DNA of 64,000 nt from Shinella kummerowiae (GTDB lineage Bacteria > Pseudomonadota > Alphaproteobacteria > Rhizobiales > Rhizobiaceae). The DNA is taken from NCBI RefSeq assembly GCF_009827055.1, contig NZ_WUMK01000001.1, positions 744,001 through 808,000 of the forward strand. Reading direction: 5' to 3'. A program made the position numbers and the translations under genes. This document shows, one piece after another, positions 37,222 to 47,678 of the stretch. A model generated the notes under the pieces. That model was given only the letters and a program-made list of their open reading frames with translations, ran no database searches and was not told the DNA's origin. The stretch's first letter is position 1, and every line of letters begins with the position of its first letter.

Positions 37222-40028
37222 GCGCTTTCGCCTTCGCCTTTCCCGCCGTGCTGGCGACGCTCGTGTTGCTGCCGGTCATCTGGTGGCTGCTGCGCCTGAC
37301 ACCGCCGAAGCCGCTCACCGAAGTCTTTCCGCCTTTCGCCATCCTCGCCTCGATCATGAAGCGCGAGGAAACGCCGGCGCAAAGCCCGTGGTGGCTGACG
37401 CTGCTGCGCATGCTGATGGCCGCCGCCGTCATCTTCGCCATAGCCGATCCCGTCTTCAACCCGCGCACCAACACGTTGGCGTCGAGCGGCCCGCTGGCGA
37501 TCGTCCTCGATAACACCTGGGCCTCCGCCACCGACTGGCAGCGCCGCATCGACACGGCCTCCACGCTGATCGACGATGCCGAAAGCCGCGACGTGCCGAT
37601 TGCGCTCGTGCTGACCGCCGACCGCCAGCACGACGCGGTGCCGGTCGATGCCGCAACCGCCCGCACGCGCCTCGCCGCGACCGAAGCCCGGCCCTTGCCG
37701 GCAGATCGCGCGGCAGCCGTCGCGTCGCTGCGCACCGCGCTGGACGGAACGGCACCCGGCACGATCGCCTTCATCAGCGATGGCATCGCGGGCGGCGAGA
37801 CCGACGATACGGTCACCGCCCTGCAGGCGCTCTCGCCCGCCGAGTTCCGCCTGATCCAGAGCGATGGCGCCTCCACCGTCGCCATCACCAATGCGACGAA
37901 CGGCGCCGATGCCCTCTCCGTCACGCTGACCCGCCTCGACGGCGGCCCCGCCCGCAGCCTGCCGCTGACCGCACACGATTCCCGCGGCCGGCCGATCGCT
38001 TCCGGCACGGCGGATTTCGCAGCGGGTGCGACGACCACCACCGGCACGATCACCGCGCCCTTCGAACTGCGCAACGATTTCGCCCGCATCACCATCGATG
38101 GTCTCGCCAATGCCGGCGGCACCTATCTGCTCGATGATGGCTTTCGCCGCCGCCGCGTTGCCTTCCTCTCCGGCGAGGTGGTGGATGCCAGCCAGCCGCT
38201 GCTCTCGCCGCTGCACTATATCAACCGGGCGCTGGCGCCCTATGCCGACCTGATCGAGCCGAGCGTCGCCGACCTTTCCGTCGCCGTGCCCGAACTTCTC
38301 GAGCAGAACCCGTCGGTGCTGATCATGGCCGATATCGGCCGCCTGCCGGAAGACGTGCAGAGTGCGGTTCAGCGTTGGGTCGAGGCGGGCGGCATGCTGG
38401 TCCGCTTTGCCGGCCCGCGCCTTGCCGCGGCACCCGCCGATGACCCGCTCGTGCCGGTGCTGCTGCGCAAGGGCGAACGCGCGCTCGGCGGCGCGCTCTC
38501 CTGGTCCGAGCCGCAGCCGCTCGCCGCCTATCCGCAAAACAGCCCGTTCTTCGGCATGCGCGCACCGGAAAACATCCTCATCAAGCGCCAGGTGCTTGCG
38601 GAACCCACACCGGATCTCGCCGAACGGACCTGGGCCGGCCTTGCCGACGGCACGCCGCTGGTAACGACCGGTCCACTTGGCTCCGGCCGCATCGTGCTCT
38701 TCCACATCAGCGCGGAAACCGGCTGGTCCAACCTGCCCCTCTCCGGCGATTTCGTCGAAATGCTCCGCCGCACCGTGCAGCTTTCGCGCGGCGGCGGTGT
38801 TTCCACCAGCGACGGCGAACAGAGCCAAGGCCTGCCGCCCTACCGCCTGATGACGGCGAACGGCACGCTCGCCGCCGCGACCGGCGAGGCAAAACCGCTC
38901 GCAAGCGGTGACGGCACGCGTAAGATCGCCAGCTTCGACAACCCACCCGGCCTCTACGGCACGGAGGACGGCTATGTCGCGCATAACCTCTTCCCTCCGG
39001 GCCATGAAATCCGCCCGCTTGCGGTGGCCGAGGGGACCGCTGTCCTGCGCGAACCGCTCGCCGGCAGGGAGACCTGGTCGCTGAAACCATATCTCTTCAC
39101 ACTGGCAGCCCTGCTGCTTCTCGCCGACTGCGCCATCGTGCTGTTCATCGGCGGTGCCTTCGCCGCGGCTGCCCGCGGCATGCCGAAGCGCGGCGCGACC
39201 GCCGCCATGCTGCTGGCGCTCGTCGCCGGCGCGCTTGTGGCGCTGCCATCGGAAAGCCGCGCGGACGATGCGAAACCCGGCGACGAGACGATCCTGTCGC
39301 GGCTCGACACGACGCATATCGCTTACGTCGTCACCGGCGAGAGCGAGGTCGACAACATCTCCGAGCGCGGCCTTGCCGGCCTGACGGAATTTCTCACCTA
39401 CCGCACCACGCTTGAGCCCGGTCAACCGGTCGGCGTCGACATCGCCAAGGACGAACTTTCGCTCTACCCGATCATCTACTGGCCGGTAAGCGCTTCGGCG
39501 GAAATGCCCTCCAGCGCCGCGATCAGCCGCATCGACGCCTATATGCGCAACGGCGGCACGGTGCTGTTCGATACGCGCGACCAGTTCGTCTCGCTCAACG
39601 ACACCGCGACCAGCCCGAACACCGAGCGGCTTCAGGCGATCCTCGCCAGTCTCGACATTCCGCCGCTGGAACCCGTGCCGGCCGACCACGTGCTGACCAA
39701 GGCCTTCTATCTGCTGGCGAATTTCCCCGGCCGTTACGCCGGAAGCCCGTTGTGGATCGAGGCGGAACTCGATCGTGCGGAAGATCCCTCGCGCCCGGCA
39801 CGCGCCGGCGATGGCGTGTCGCCGATCATGATCACCGGCAACGACTTTGCCGGCGCCTGGGCGGTCGATGCCAACGGCATGGCGCTGCTCCCGACCGTGC
39901 CGCCGGACGAGGTGCAGCGCGACCACGCCTTCCGCGCCGGCGTCAACATCATGATGTACATGCTCACCGGCAACTACAAGGCGGACCAGGTGCACGTGCC
40001 CGCCCTCCTCGAACGGCTGGGGCAATGA
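37218..40028 (+). CDS. Large membrane protein with BatA-like N-terminus and DUF4159 domain
   Basis: 936 residues. The N-terminus has two hydrophobic helices like BatA/aerotolerance proteins (1-80, with LLPVIWWLLRLTPP), a VWA-like domain whose MIDAS is degenerate (LDNTWAS), a long beta-rich central part, an amidotransferase-like Rossmann segment (VLIMADIGRLPEDVQSA ... EAGGMLVRFAGPR), a transmembrane segment near 620-640 and a C-terminal DUF4159 domain (about 690-920, with ILSRLDTTHIAYVVTGESEV and YMRNGGTVLFDTRDQ). It overlaps DUF58 by 4 nt. Function unknown; membrane-anchored, mainly periplasmic (inference). Confidence 0.88.
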   Translation: MSAFAFAFPAVLATLVLLPVIWWLLRLTPPKPLTEVFPPFAILASIMKREETPAQSPWWLTLLRMLMAAAVIFAIADPVFNPRTNTLASSGPLAIVLDNTWASATDWQRRIDTASTLIDDAESRDVPIALVLTADRQHDAVPVDAATARTRLAATEARPLPADRAAAVASLRTALDGTAPGTIAFISDGIAGGETDDTVTALQALSPAEFRLIQSDGASTVAITNATNGADALSVTLTRLDGGPARSLPLTAHDSRGRPIASGTADFAAGATTTTGTITAPFELRNDFARITIDGLANAGGTYLLDDGFRRRRVAFLSGEVVDASQPLLSPLHYINRALAPYADLIEPSVADLSVAVPELLEQNPSVLIMADIGRLPEDVQSAVQRWVEAGGMLVRFAGPRLAAAPADDPLVPVLLRKGERALGGALSWSEPQPLAAYPQNSPFFGMRAPENILIKRQVLAEPTPDLAERTWAGLADGTPLVTTGPLGSGRIVLFHISAETGWSNLPLSGDFVEMLRRTVQLSRGGGVSTSDGEQSQGLPPYRLMTANGTLAAATGEAKPLASGDGTRKIASFDNPPGLYGTEDGYVAHNLFPPGHEIRPLAVAEGTAVLREPLAGRETWSLKPYLFTLAALLLLADCAIVLFIGGAFAAAARGMPKRGATAAMLLALVAGALVALPSESRADDAKPGDETILSRLDTTHIAYVVTGESEVDNISERGLAGLTEFLTYRTTLEPGQPVGVDIAKDELSLYPIIYWPVSASAEMPSSAAISRIDAYMRNGGTVLFDTRDQFVSLNDTATSPNTERLQAILASLDIPPLEPVPADHVLTKAFYLLANFPGRYAGSPLWIEAELDRAEDPSRPARAGDGVSPIMITGNDFAGAWAVDANGMALLPTVPPDEVQRDHAFRAGVNIMMYMLTGNYKADQVHVPALLERLGQ

Positions 40029-40029
40029 C

Positions 40030-42102
40030 ATGACCATCCAGTTCTCCCCCTTCCTGCCCTGGATCGCCATCGGCGCGATCGGTCTCGTCGGCCTGCTGCT
40101 CGCCGCCCTCGGCTTCTGGCGCGGCCTGCGCGGCTCGTTCGTGCGCGCGCTCGCCTTGGCCCTGCTGGTGCTGGCGCTCGCCAACCCCGTCTTTCTGCAG
40201 GAGGACCGCGAGGCGCTGTCGACCATCGTGCCTGTTATCGTCGACCGCAGCCAGAGCCAGGACAACGAGGAACGCACGGCCCAGACCAATGCCGCGCTGG
40301 AAGGCATCAAGGAACGTCTCGCGCGTTATCCGCGCATCGAGCCGCGCATCGTGGAGGCCGGCGACGACGGCACATCCGACACGCCGTCCACCCGCCTGTT
40401 CGATGCGCTCAATTCCGCCATCGCCGACGTGCCGCGCTCGCGGGTCGGCGGCGCGATCCTCATCACCGACGGCCAGGTGCACGACATCCCGGACGCCGCC
40501 GCGTTCTCCGGCTTCGAAGCGCCGATCCACGGGCTGGTCACGGGCCGGCCGGATGAATTCGACCGCCGCATCGAGGTCGTCAGCGCGCCGCGCTTCGGCA
40601 TTGTCGGCGAACCGCAGGAGCTGAAATTCCGCGTGGTGGACGACGGCACCGGCCCCGAAACCGCGGCGCGCGTCACCGTGCGCCTCAACGGCAACGAGAT
40701 CGCCTCGGAGATCGCCCAGCCCGGCACCGAACAGCCGCTCGGCTTCACCGTGCCGCGCGGCGGCAACAACATTCTCGAATTCGAGGTGGACCCGGTCGAG
40801 GGCGAAATCACCACGGCGAATAACCGGGCGGTCCATGTCATCGAGGGAATCCGCGAAAACCTGCGCGTGCTGCTCGTCTCCGGCGAGCCCCATGCCGGCG
40901 AACGCGCCTGGCGCAACCTGTTGAAGTCCGACACCGCGATCGACCTCGTGCACTTCACCATTCTGCGCCCGCCGGAAAAGCAGGACGGCACGCCGATCAA
41001 CGAGCTGTCGCTGATCGCCTTCCCGACCCGCGAACTGTTCGTCGACAAGATCAACGAGTTCGACCTCATCATCTTCGACCGCTACCAGCACCGCGGCGTG
41101 CTGCCGATCCTCTACTACGACAACATCGCGCAGTATGTGGAGAACGGCGGCGCGCTGCTGATTGCGGCCGGTCCCGAACATGCGGGCAATGATTCCATCG
41201 CCAGCACCCCCCTCTCCGTCGTGTTGCCGGCCAACCCGACCGGCGCGATGAACGAGGCCGCCTTCTACCCACGCCTGTCCGACCAGGGCAAAAAACATCC
41301 CGTCACCCGCGGCCTGGAAGGTGCGGGCGAAGAGCCGCCGCGCTGGGGTCGCTGGTTCCGCACCGTGGACGTGCAGCGCCCGCAGGGCAATGTCGTGATG
41401 GAAGCCAATGACGGCAAGCCGCTGCTCGTGCTCAACCGCGCCGGCAAGGGCCGCGTCGCCATGCTGCTCTCCGACCAGGGCTGGCTGTGGGCACGCGGCT
41501 TCGAAGGTGGCGGGCCGCATGTCTCGCTCTATCGCCGCACCGCCCACTGGCTGATGCAGGAGCCGGCGCTCGAGGAAGAGGCGCTGACCGCGCGCACCTT
41601 CGGCCGCACCCTGCAGATCAACCGTCAGACGATCGGCGATGCACCCGGCCAGGCAACGATCAAGCTGCCCTCCGGCGCCACACAGCAGGTGACGCTGACG
41701 GAAGCCGAACCCGGCCTCTACCGCGCCGAAATCCCGACGACGGAAACCGGCCTCTACGAAATCGCCAACGACAACCTGAGCGCGCTGGTGCATGTCGGCG
41801 CCGTCGATGCGCCCGAGTTCAAGGCGACGATCTCGACGACGGACACGCTGAAACCGCTTGCCGACGCCACGAAGGGCACGGTCCGGCGCCTCGTCGACGA
41901 GGAAGGCCAGACCGTCTCGCTGCCGCAGGTGCTGCCGGTTTCCGGCCAGGTGCGCAGCGTGGATGAGAACCGCCTGTCGCTGCGCATGACGGATGAGACG
42001 GTGCTGAAGGGTATCAACTCGCTGCCGTTGTTTGCCGGTTTTGCCGGTGTCGGCCTGCTGCTGCTCGCCTTCTCCGCGACGTGGTATCGCGAAGGCCGCT
42101 AA
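40030..42102 (+). CDS. Membrane protein with VWA-like and glutamine-amidotransferase-like domains
   Basis: 690 residues: two N-terminal membrane helices (about 10-55), a VWA-like domain with the MIDAS DxSxS motif (VDRSQSQ) and a TDG segment (ILITDGQVHD), a beta-sandwich, an amidotransferase-like domain (about 280-520, LRVLLVSGEPHAGERAW) and a C-terminal anchor (about 662-680). The position that would hold the amidotransferase Cys reads FDRYQHRG, so it is probably catalytically dead. It starts 1 nt after the DUF4159 gene. It may be the MoxR partner VWA protein. Confidence 0.85.
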   Translation: MTIQFSPFLPWIAIGAIGLVGLLLAALGFWRGLRGSFVRALALALLVLALANPVFLQEDREALSTIVPVIVDRSQSQDNEERTAQTNAALEGIKERLARYPRIEPRIVEAGDDGTSDTPSTRLFDALNSAIADVPRSRVGGAILITDGQVHDIPDAAAFSGFEAPIHGLVTGRPDEFDRRIEVVSAPRFGIVGEPQELKFRVVDDGTGPETAARVTVRLNGNEIASEIAQPGTEQPLGFTVPRGGNNILEFEVDPVEGEITTANNRAVHVIEGIRENLRVLLVSGEPHAGERAWRNLLKSDTAIDLVHFTILRPPEKQDGTPINELSLIAFPTRELFVDKINEFDLIIFDRYQHRGVLPILYYDNIAQYVENGGALLIAAGPEHAGNDSIASTPLSVVLPANPTGAMNEAAFYPRLSDQGKKHPVTRGLEGAGEEPPRWGRWFRTVDVQRPQGNVVMEANDGKPLLVLNRAGKGRVAMLLSDQGWLWARGFEGGGPHVSLYRRTAHWLMQEPALEEEALTARTFGRTLQINRQTIGDAPGQATIKLPSGATQQVTLTEAEPGLYRAEIPTTETGLYEIANDNLSALVHVGAVDAPEFKATISTTDTLKPLADATKGTVRRLVDEEGQTVSLPQVLPVSGQVRSVDENRLSLRMTDETVLKGINSLPLFAGFAGVGLLLLAFSATWYREGR

Positions 42103-42132
42103 TCGCGTTTTTCGATCTGGCGCCGCCTTTGT

Positions 42133-42155
42133 CGTTCCGCTAGTCTGGCGGAACG
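42133..42155 (+). terminator. Hairpin after the MoxR operon
   Basis: 8-nt arms cgttccgc (42133-42140) and gcggaacg (42148-42155) with a 7-nt loop, 31 nt after the last gene. There is no U-run, so termination is uncertain. Confidence 0.4.
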
Positions 42156-42298
42156 GCCGGAGGCGGCCGGCAGACCCGCGCCTTTCCTGAAGGCATGGCG
42201 AACGCCTCCCAAAAACCTTTCTCCACCGTTCATCGTTGGGCGAAGGCGTCGGCAATGCGGGCACTGACGAAGACTTCGCCGGAAGATGAGGAACGGAT

Positions 42299-42835
42299 AT
42301 GCGCGACTATCGCGATGCAAAGGCCATGGCGAAAGCCATGCGGGAAACGCTGGCCACCCGCAATATCGAGATCACCCACAGCGAAGCGCTGGAAATCGTC
42401 GCCCGCCAGTTCGGCGTCGAGACCTGGAACATCCTGTCCGCCAAGATCGAGGCAAAACCGCCGTCTGCCGGCATAGAGTTCGAGCAGGCGGTGCCGATCG
42501 TGCGTATCTTCGACGTGGAGAAGGCGCACGAATTCTACCTCGGCTTCCTGGGGTTTTCGGTCGATTGGGAACATCGCTACGGCGACAATTTCCCGCTCTA
42601 TACACAGGTCTCCCGCGCCGGGCTGCGCCTCCACCTGTCCGAACATGCCGGCGATGCCACGCCGGGCGGCAACATGGTGGTCTACATGACGGGCATCCGC
42701 GCCTTCCAGAAGGAGCTGATCGGCAAGGACTACCGCTACATGAAGCCGGGGCTGGAGGACGAAGGCTCGCGGCTGGAGGTGACGGTCATCGACCCCTTCC
42801 AGAACCGCATCCGCTTCATGGAGTTGAAGGACTAG
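42299..42835 (+). CDS. Glyoxalase/bleomycin-resistance superfamily protein with N-terminal extension
   Basis: 178 residues. The first ~50 (MRDYRDAKAMAKAMRETLA ... VETWNILSAKI) form a small helical domain found in glyoxalase-related proteins; the rest is one VOC module (IVRIFDVEKAHEFYLGFLGFSVDWEH). This family can bind drugs or metal-dependent substrates; function unproven here. GAGGA lies about seven bases before the ATG. Confidence 0.85.
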   Translation: MRDYRDAKAMAKAMRETLATRNIEITHSEALEIVARQFGVETWNILSAKIEAKPPSAGIEFEQAVPIVRIFDVEKAHEFYLGFLGFSVDWEHRYGDNFPLYTQVSRAGLRLHLSEHAGDATPGGNMVVYMTGIRAFQKELIGKDYRYMKPGLEDEGSRLEVTVIDPFQNRIRFMELKD

Positions 42836-42995
42836 CCGGCGCCCAAGTATATGGAGAGGGAATGTCCCTCTCCATATTTCTCAGGGTTCAGAGATTTCCT
42901 CAATTCGTTGCGTCTTCCAGTGCCGGTATTCGGCGTCACCCATTGCAACTATTCCTTGTTTTTTGTAGACGACAAGCAGGACAAAGGGGACCGGG

Positions 42996-45311
42996 ATGGC
43001 GATCAAGTTTGGCACCGTCGGAAAAGACACGCTGAAAGACACGAAGCTTGGAGATTACTATCTCGGGCTTTTAGGCGATGACACATTCACGGGCTCGACC
43101 GGCCCAGACTACTTCAGCGGCGGCTTCGGGAACGATACGTTCAGGATCGGAAGCGGCTTCACCTCGGTCAATGGCGGGGAAGGTCAGGACAAGGTCGTCG
43201 TTTCGGCAGGCCCTTGGGCCATTGGGCTGCCGACCTACTATGACGAGTCGACGCTGATCATCAATCTTTCCACTGGCCAGATTGTTTCACTCAGGGACAT
43301 CGAAGTCGTCCAGGTCGGGTCGGCGACCTATACATTTAGGTATGGCAGTGACACCGCCAACACCATCAACGGCGGGTCCGGCATTGACTTCATCAAAGGG
43401 CTTGACGGCAACGACACCATCAAATCCGGGGCGGGCAACGACGTCATAAGCAGCGGCGAGGGTGGCGACCGCGTTGACACCGGTGCCGGTGACGACATCA
43501 TCGATGACAGTTTCGAGATGATCGGAGGATTTACGATCCTCTCGTCCTACCGGAACACTCGCCAGGTCAACGACTTCTCGCTTGGCGAAGGAAACGACAA
43601 GCTTTTCCTGCACCTGCACGTCTACCACGCCTACGAATCGAACACGGAATATTGGAACGCCTACGATTACTACAAGGTGGATGGCGGAAGCGGCGCGGAT
43701 GTCTTGTACATCACGGAAAATATGTGGGGCGGCAGTGAATGGTCGATTGCCAACGGCAAGGAAATCTGGGCGATCAGCGACTCCGGCCTTAAGAGCCGAT
43801 GGGCGGAATTTACCGGCATAGAGCAAATCGTCGATCTGGACCGTGACATCGTCTGGACAAAGGCCACAAACAGTTACGCGCGACAGACGAAAAACCTGAC
43901 GGGAACGGTGCTGAGTGAAAAAATCGTTGGCACCACCGGCAACGACACGCTGAACGGAAAAGGCGGTTTCGACTACTTCACGGGCGGCGCGGGGACCGAC
44001 ACCGTCGTTCTCTCGGGCCCTTCCAGCCTCTACACAAACAATATGGCGTTCGAGGAAAGCCTTGTCAGAACCAAGAATGGCTTCACGGGTGCGCGTCTCG
44101 ACAATACATTGGACAAAAGCGCCGTCGTGATCGCGGCCGACGTCGAGAAAATCAAGTTCTTGGGTGGCCTCGGCTCCAGCGATGACACGGTCTACAACTT
44201 TGCCATCCTGAAAAACAACGCCTTGGCCACGCGAGGCACCTCGACGCACGATTTCTACGTGGTCACGGAGAACGCGTCCGGCCTGGTACCGCAGACCCTT
44301 TCGCTGAAGGCCGGTCACGATCATGTACTCGGCGAAGGCACGATCAAGCTCGTCGATGGCGGTGATGGCAACGACATCATCGAGTGGCGTGATCTGACCG
44401 GACCGGCCGTCATCCGGGGCGGGAAAGGCAATGACGAAATCACGATCTCCGGCTTCGACGAGACCCCGTTTGCGACGGTTGAAGGCGGCGACGGCGACGA
44501 TGTCCTGTATGTCATGGGTGCCGGAACGATCCACGGTGGCAACGGCGATGACTGGATCGGCTTTTTCGACGGAACGAAGGCGACGGGCGGGGCCGGCAAT
44601 GACACGTTCAGCGCGGAAGTCTTTACCGATGGATCCTCCGTCGACGGCGGTACCGGCGCCGACGCGGTGACCATCGAAGGAACCGTCACCGACTATCGCC
44701 TCATGAAAACCGCCACCGGTTACGAGCTGACCCACAAGGAATACGGCGGCAAGCTCTCGATGAAGTCCATCGAGGCGATCGAGTTCGGAGATGCAGCCTT
44801 CAATCTTGCCCTTTCATCGCCCTTCTCCAACTACAATGGCGGCGCCAACGACGACAAGAAGTTCGGTGGCACTACTCTCGACCTGATGAACGGCGGCGCC
44901 GGCAATGACAATCTCTTCGGCATGGCCGGCAATGACGTGCTCTCCGGCGACGCTGGAAACGACACGCTCAACGGTGGGGACGGCGACGACGTGCTGGCAG
45001 GGGGTACAGGCAACGACACACTTAGGGGTGGCGCCGGCTTCGATACGTTCGTCTTCTTCGGATATGATCCCAATGCCGTCGGAGTGGATCGGATAAAGGA
45101 TTTCAAGGCCGGTAAAGGCCTCGGTGACGTGATCGCCCTGCGCCAGGATAACCCCGAGTTCGACTCCTTCCATGACATCATGAAGGCCACGGTCCAGAGC
45201 GGCAAGAACGTCGTGATCACGCTGAATGGCGGCGGCTACGATCTCGGTACGATCATCCTTGAGAACGTCACCAAGGCATCGCTCGTCGCCGACGATTTCA
45301 TGTTCATCTGA
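42996..45311 (+). CDS. RTX calcium-binding repeat protein
   Basis: 771-residue acidic protein with no classical signal peptide and at least 20 nonapeptide-like GGxGxDxUx repeats in clusters (near 40-65, 128-175, 310-340, 450-550 and, most regular, 635-690). The C-terminus ([17 protein letters not shown]) resembles type I secretion signals, so it should leave the cell by an ABC/MFP/OMP exporter and fold with Ca2+. No exporter genes are in the window. No enzyme domain is recognised. The DNA looks less GC-rich and uses more A/T-ending codons than its neighbours, a hint of acquisition. AAAGGGGA precedes the ATG. Confidence 0.9.
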   Translation: MAIKFGTVGKDTLKDTKLGDYYLGLLGDDTFTGSTGPDYFSGGFGNDTFRIGSGFTSVNGGEGQDKVVVSAGPWAIGLPTYYDESTLIINLSTGQIVSLRDIEVVQVGSATYTFRYGSDTANTINGGSGIDFIKGLDGNDTIKSGAGNDVISSGEGGDRVDTGAGDDIIDDSFEMIGGFTILSSYRNTRQVNDFSLGEGNDKLFLHLHVYHAYESNTEYWNAYDYYKVDGGSGADVLYITENMWGGSEWSIANGKEIWAISDSGLKSRWAEFTGIEQIVDLDRDIVWTKATNSYARQTKNLTGTVLSEKIVGTTGNDTLNGKGGFDYFTGGAGTDTVVLSGPSSLYTNNMAFEESLVRTKNGFTGARLDNTLDKSAVVIAADVEKIKFLGGLGSSDDTVYNFAILKNNALATRGTSTHDFYVVTENASGLVPQTLSLKAGHDHVLGEGTIKLVDGGDGNDIIEWRDLTGPAVIRGGKGNDEITISGFDETPFATVEGGDGDDVLYVMGAGTIHGGNGDDWIGFFDGTKATGGAGNDTFSAEVFTDGSSVDGGTGADAVTIEGTVTDYRLMKTATGYELTHKEYGGKLSMKSIEAIEFGDAAFNLALSSPFSNYNGGANDDKKFGGTTLDLMNGGAGNDNLFGMAGNDVLSGDAGNDTLNGGDGDDVLAGGTGNDTLRGGAGFDTFVFFGYDPNAVGVDRIKDFKAGKGLGDVIALRQDNPEFDSFHDIMKATVQSGKNVVITLNGGGYDLGTIILENVTKASLVADDFMFI

Positions 45312-45400
45312 AATGCCAGGGCTCCGGCCCGTTGCAGGCTTGACCTGTCACGGCTGGAGCCCGGCCACCATGCCGCTCCGGACACTACGAAGAAACGTTG

Positions 45401-45907
45401 TCATGGCCGCCAGGCAATAACACCCTTCAGCCGCGCGTGCGTGTCCTCGGCAAAGGGCATCACCAGCACCCGGGCCGGATCGACCGGACCGGGGAAGGCC
45501 AGCGCATTCCACGCGACCTTCTCGAAACCGAGCGGGCCGTAATAGGGCGGGTCGCCGACCAGCACGACGGCTTCGGAGCCTTTGCGTTTGGCGGCGGCAC
45601 AGGCGATGCGCAGCAGTTCGCGGCCGATGCCCTTGTTCTTGTGCGAGGGGCGGACGGCAAGCGGGCCGAGCAGATGCGCCTTCACGCCGCCGGCCATCAC
45701 CGGCGTCATGCGCACGGAGGCGACCGTCTCGCCGTCATCCGTGCAGACGAAGGACAGCGACAGGTCGTGCGGCCCCTGCTCGCGGATGCGCGCGGCGGCA
45801 CGGACATGCCGGCCGGGGCCGAAGGCTTCCTCGTTGATATGTTCGATGGCTGCGTCGTGGGAGGCATCTTCCGTGAGGTAGACGATATCGTGCTTGAGCA
45901 TGTTCAT
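45401..45907 (-). CDS. GNAT family N-acetyltransferase
   Basis: 168 residues with the YhbS-like GNAT fold: LGPLAVRPSHKNKGIGRELLR contains the acetyl-CoA-binding motif (R/Q-x2-G-x-G/A). VGDPPYYGPLGFEKV is also typical of YhbS. The substrate is unknown. ATGs at 45907 and 45901 are both possible starts. Confidence 0.9.
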   Translation of the reverse strand: MNMLKHDIVYLTEDASHDAAIEHINEEAFGPGRHVRAAARIREQGPHDLSLSFVCTDDGETVASVRMTPVMAGGVKAHLLGPLAVRPSHKNKGIGRELLRIACAAAKRKGSEAVVLVGDPPYYGPLGFEKVAWNALAFPGPVDPARVLVMPFAEDTHARLKGVIAWRP

Positions 45908-46188
45908 GGATCAGGGAACCGGGTACGAAGCTGGGGATGCGGGTTATCGCGCCACCGCCAGGGGGCGCAGCAGGGGCATCAGCGTCGTCGTGGGCTTCCC
46001 GGGTAGAACATGCGGTTCGTCTTCCTCGCCGGCTGGAGCGCCGGTCCTGATCAGCGCGGATAGCAGAAATTTCCCGTCTGTCAAAGAGCAAAACGCACTG
46101 TTCATCAAAATGCGCCTATCCAGCCCCCGCCCATGCTCTATCTATGACGTCAAATTTACGCCGCTGGTAGCGGCAGAAGGAGACGATC

Positions 46189-47175
46189 ATGGGCATGCTG
46201 GTTGAGGGCGTCTGGCACGACGTCTGGTACGATACGGAAGCGACGAAGGGCCATTTCAAGCGCGCCGCCTCGCAGTTCCGCAACTGGATCACGCGGGATG
46301 GCGCGCCGGGCCCCTCCGGCGAAGGCGGCTTTGCCGCGGAAGCGGGGCGTTACCACCTCTATGTGTCCTATGCCTGTCCCTGGGCACATCGCACGTTGAT
46401 CTTCCGCAAGCTGAAGAAACTGGAAGACCTGATCACCGTTTCCGTGGTCGATCCGCTGATGCTGGCGAAGGGCTGGGAGTTCAAGGGCGAGAACGGCGGC
46501 ACGCTCGATCCGCTGTTCGGCGCTTCCGCCCTCTATGAGGTCTACCAGAAGGCCGACCGCAGCTATTCCGGCCGCGTCACCGTGCCGGTGCTGTGGGACA
46601 AGAAACAGAACCGCATGGTCTCCAACGAATCGGCCGAGATCATCCGCATGTTCAACACGGCCTTCGACGGCATCACCGGTTCGCGCGACGATTTTTATCC
46701 AGAGATCCTGCGCGCTGAGATCGATGCCCTGAACGACAGGATCTACGACACCGTCAACAACGGCGTCTACAAGGCCGGCTTCGCGACGACACAGGAAGCC
46801 TATGCCGAGAGCGTCACGAAACTCTTCGAGATGCTCGACAGCCTGGAAGAGCGCCTGTCAACGAAGCGCTACCTCACGGGCGCGCGCATCACCGAGGCAG
46901 ACTGGCGGCTCTTCACGACGCTGGTGCGCTTCGATCCGGTCTATGTCGGCCATTTCAAGTGCAACATCCGCCGCATCGCCGACTACCCGAACCTGTCGGG
47001 CTACCTGCGGGAACTCTATCAGGTGCCGGGTATCGCCGAGACGGTGAACATGCGCCACATCAAGGAACACTATTATCGCAGCCACAAGACGATCAACCCG
47101 ACGGGCATCGTACCGGTCGGCCCGGCGCTCGATCTCACGGCGCCGCATGGTCGGGATGCGTTGAAGGCGGCCTGA
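46189..47175 (+). CDS. Glutathionyl-hydroquinone reductase (xi-class glutathione transferase)
   Basis: 328 residues, like E. coli YqjG. It reduces glutathionyl-hydroquinones with GSH. The N-terminal thioredoxin-fold contains the nucleophile in YACPWAHRT (Cys63), and the C-terminal helical domain has RYLTGARITEADWRLF and YPNLSGYLRELYQ. GGAGACGATC lies before the ATG. Its role in quinone detoxification complements the SoxR module, though no shared regulator site is seen. Confidence 0.94.
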   Translation: MGMLVEGVWHDVWYDTEATKGHFKRAASQFRNWITRDGAPGPSGEGGFAAEAGRYHLYVSYACPWAHRTLIFRKLKKLEDLITVSVVDPLMLAKGWEFKGENGGTLDPLFGASALYEVYQKADRSYSGRVTVPVLWDKKQNRMVSNESAEIIRMFNTAFDGITGSRDDFYPEILRAEIDALNDRIYDTVNNGVYKAGFATTQEAYAESVTKLFEMLDSLEERLSTKRYLTGARITEADWRLFTTLVRFDPVYVGHFKCNIRRIADYPNLSGYLRELYQVPGIAETVNMRHIKEHYYRSHKTINPTGIVPVGPALDLTAPHGRDALKAA

Positions 47176-47177
47176 AC

Positions 47178-47678
47178 CTACCAGAAATCCGCCAATGGCG
47201 CTCGGCCGGCGAGTTCCTCCAGCCGGCGCCGGGTTGCCGCGGTCGTCGCCACCGGCAGGGCATCGAGCGCGAAAAAGCCGGCCTCGACAATCTCGCGGTC
47301 CCTCAGGCGCGGCGCCGTCTGCACGACACCGTCACACCGGTAGAGCAGCACGTGGTCGCGCTTGCTGGTCTGGCGGTTGAAGTAGACATGCACGAGCACC
47401 GGCGGCGTGCCGGTGACAAGATTGCCCTCTTCGCGGATTTCCTTGGCAAGCGCCTCCAGTGCGGTCTCCCCGCGCTCGATGCCGCCGCCCGGCATATGCC
47501 AGCCCGGCACATAGCTGTGGCGCACCAGGAAGATGCGGCCGGCATCATCAAAACAGGCGGCGCGCACGCCCATCGTCATACCGCGGGCGAGCGCGAAATA
47601 GCCGTGCACCACGCGCGTGGCGAGCCTTGCCAGCAGGCTGCGGGTCGGTGGCGGGGTGGTCGGCGTGTCCTGTTCCAT
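47178..47678 (-). CDS. Nudix hydrolase
   Basis: 166 residues. The Nudix box is GGGIERGETALEALAKEIREEG, with Lys for the usual Arg and Asn after REEG. The N-terminus (SLLARLATRVVHGYFALARGMTMGVRAACFDDAGRIFLV) is that of a common alphaproteobacterial Nudix group. The substrate is unknown. The ATG at 47678 is chosen over the open frame to 47708, but no good ribosome site decides. It converges with the glutathione transferase gene. Confidence 0.88.
   Translation of the reverse strand: MEQDTPTTPPPTRSLLARLATRVVHGYFALARGMTMGVRAACFDDAGRIFLVRHSYVPGWHMPGGGIERGETALEALAKEIREEGNLVTGTPPVLVHVYFNRQTSKRDHVLLYRCDGVVQTAPRLRDREIVEAGFFALDALPVATTAATRRRLEELAGRAPLADFW

Noticed and set aside
37101-40310. 1069-codon - strand open frame
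   Set aside because: Antisense to the DUF4159 gene and neighbours; low-complexity Arg/Gly/Ala composition, no family motif.
39964-42264. 766-codon - strand open frame
   Set aside because: Mirror of the VWA/amidotransferase-like gene, which carries real domain motifs.
43100-45100. Repeated DNA in the RTX gene as a possible CRISPR array
   Set aside because: The repeats encode GGxGxDxUx nonapeptides in one frame, vary in sequence and spacing, and have no unique spacers.
45894-46205. 103-codon + strand frame before the glutathione transferase
   Set aside because: Starts inside the GNAT gene in antisense, lacks a ribosome site and has no conserved-looking segment.
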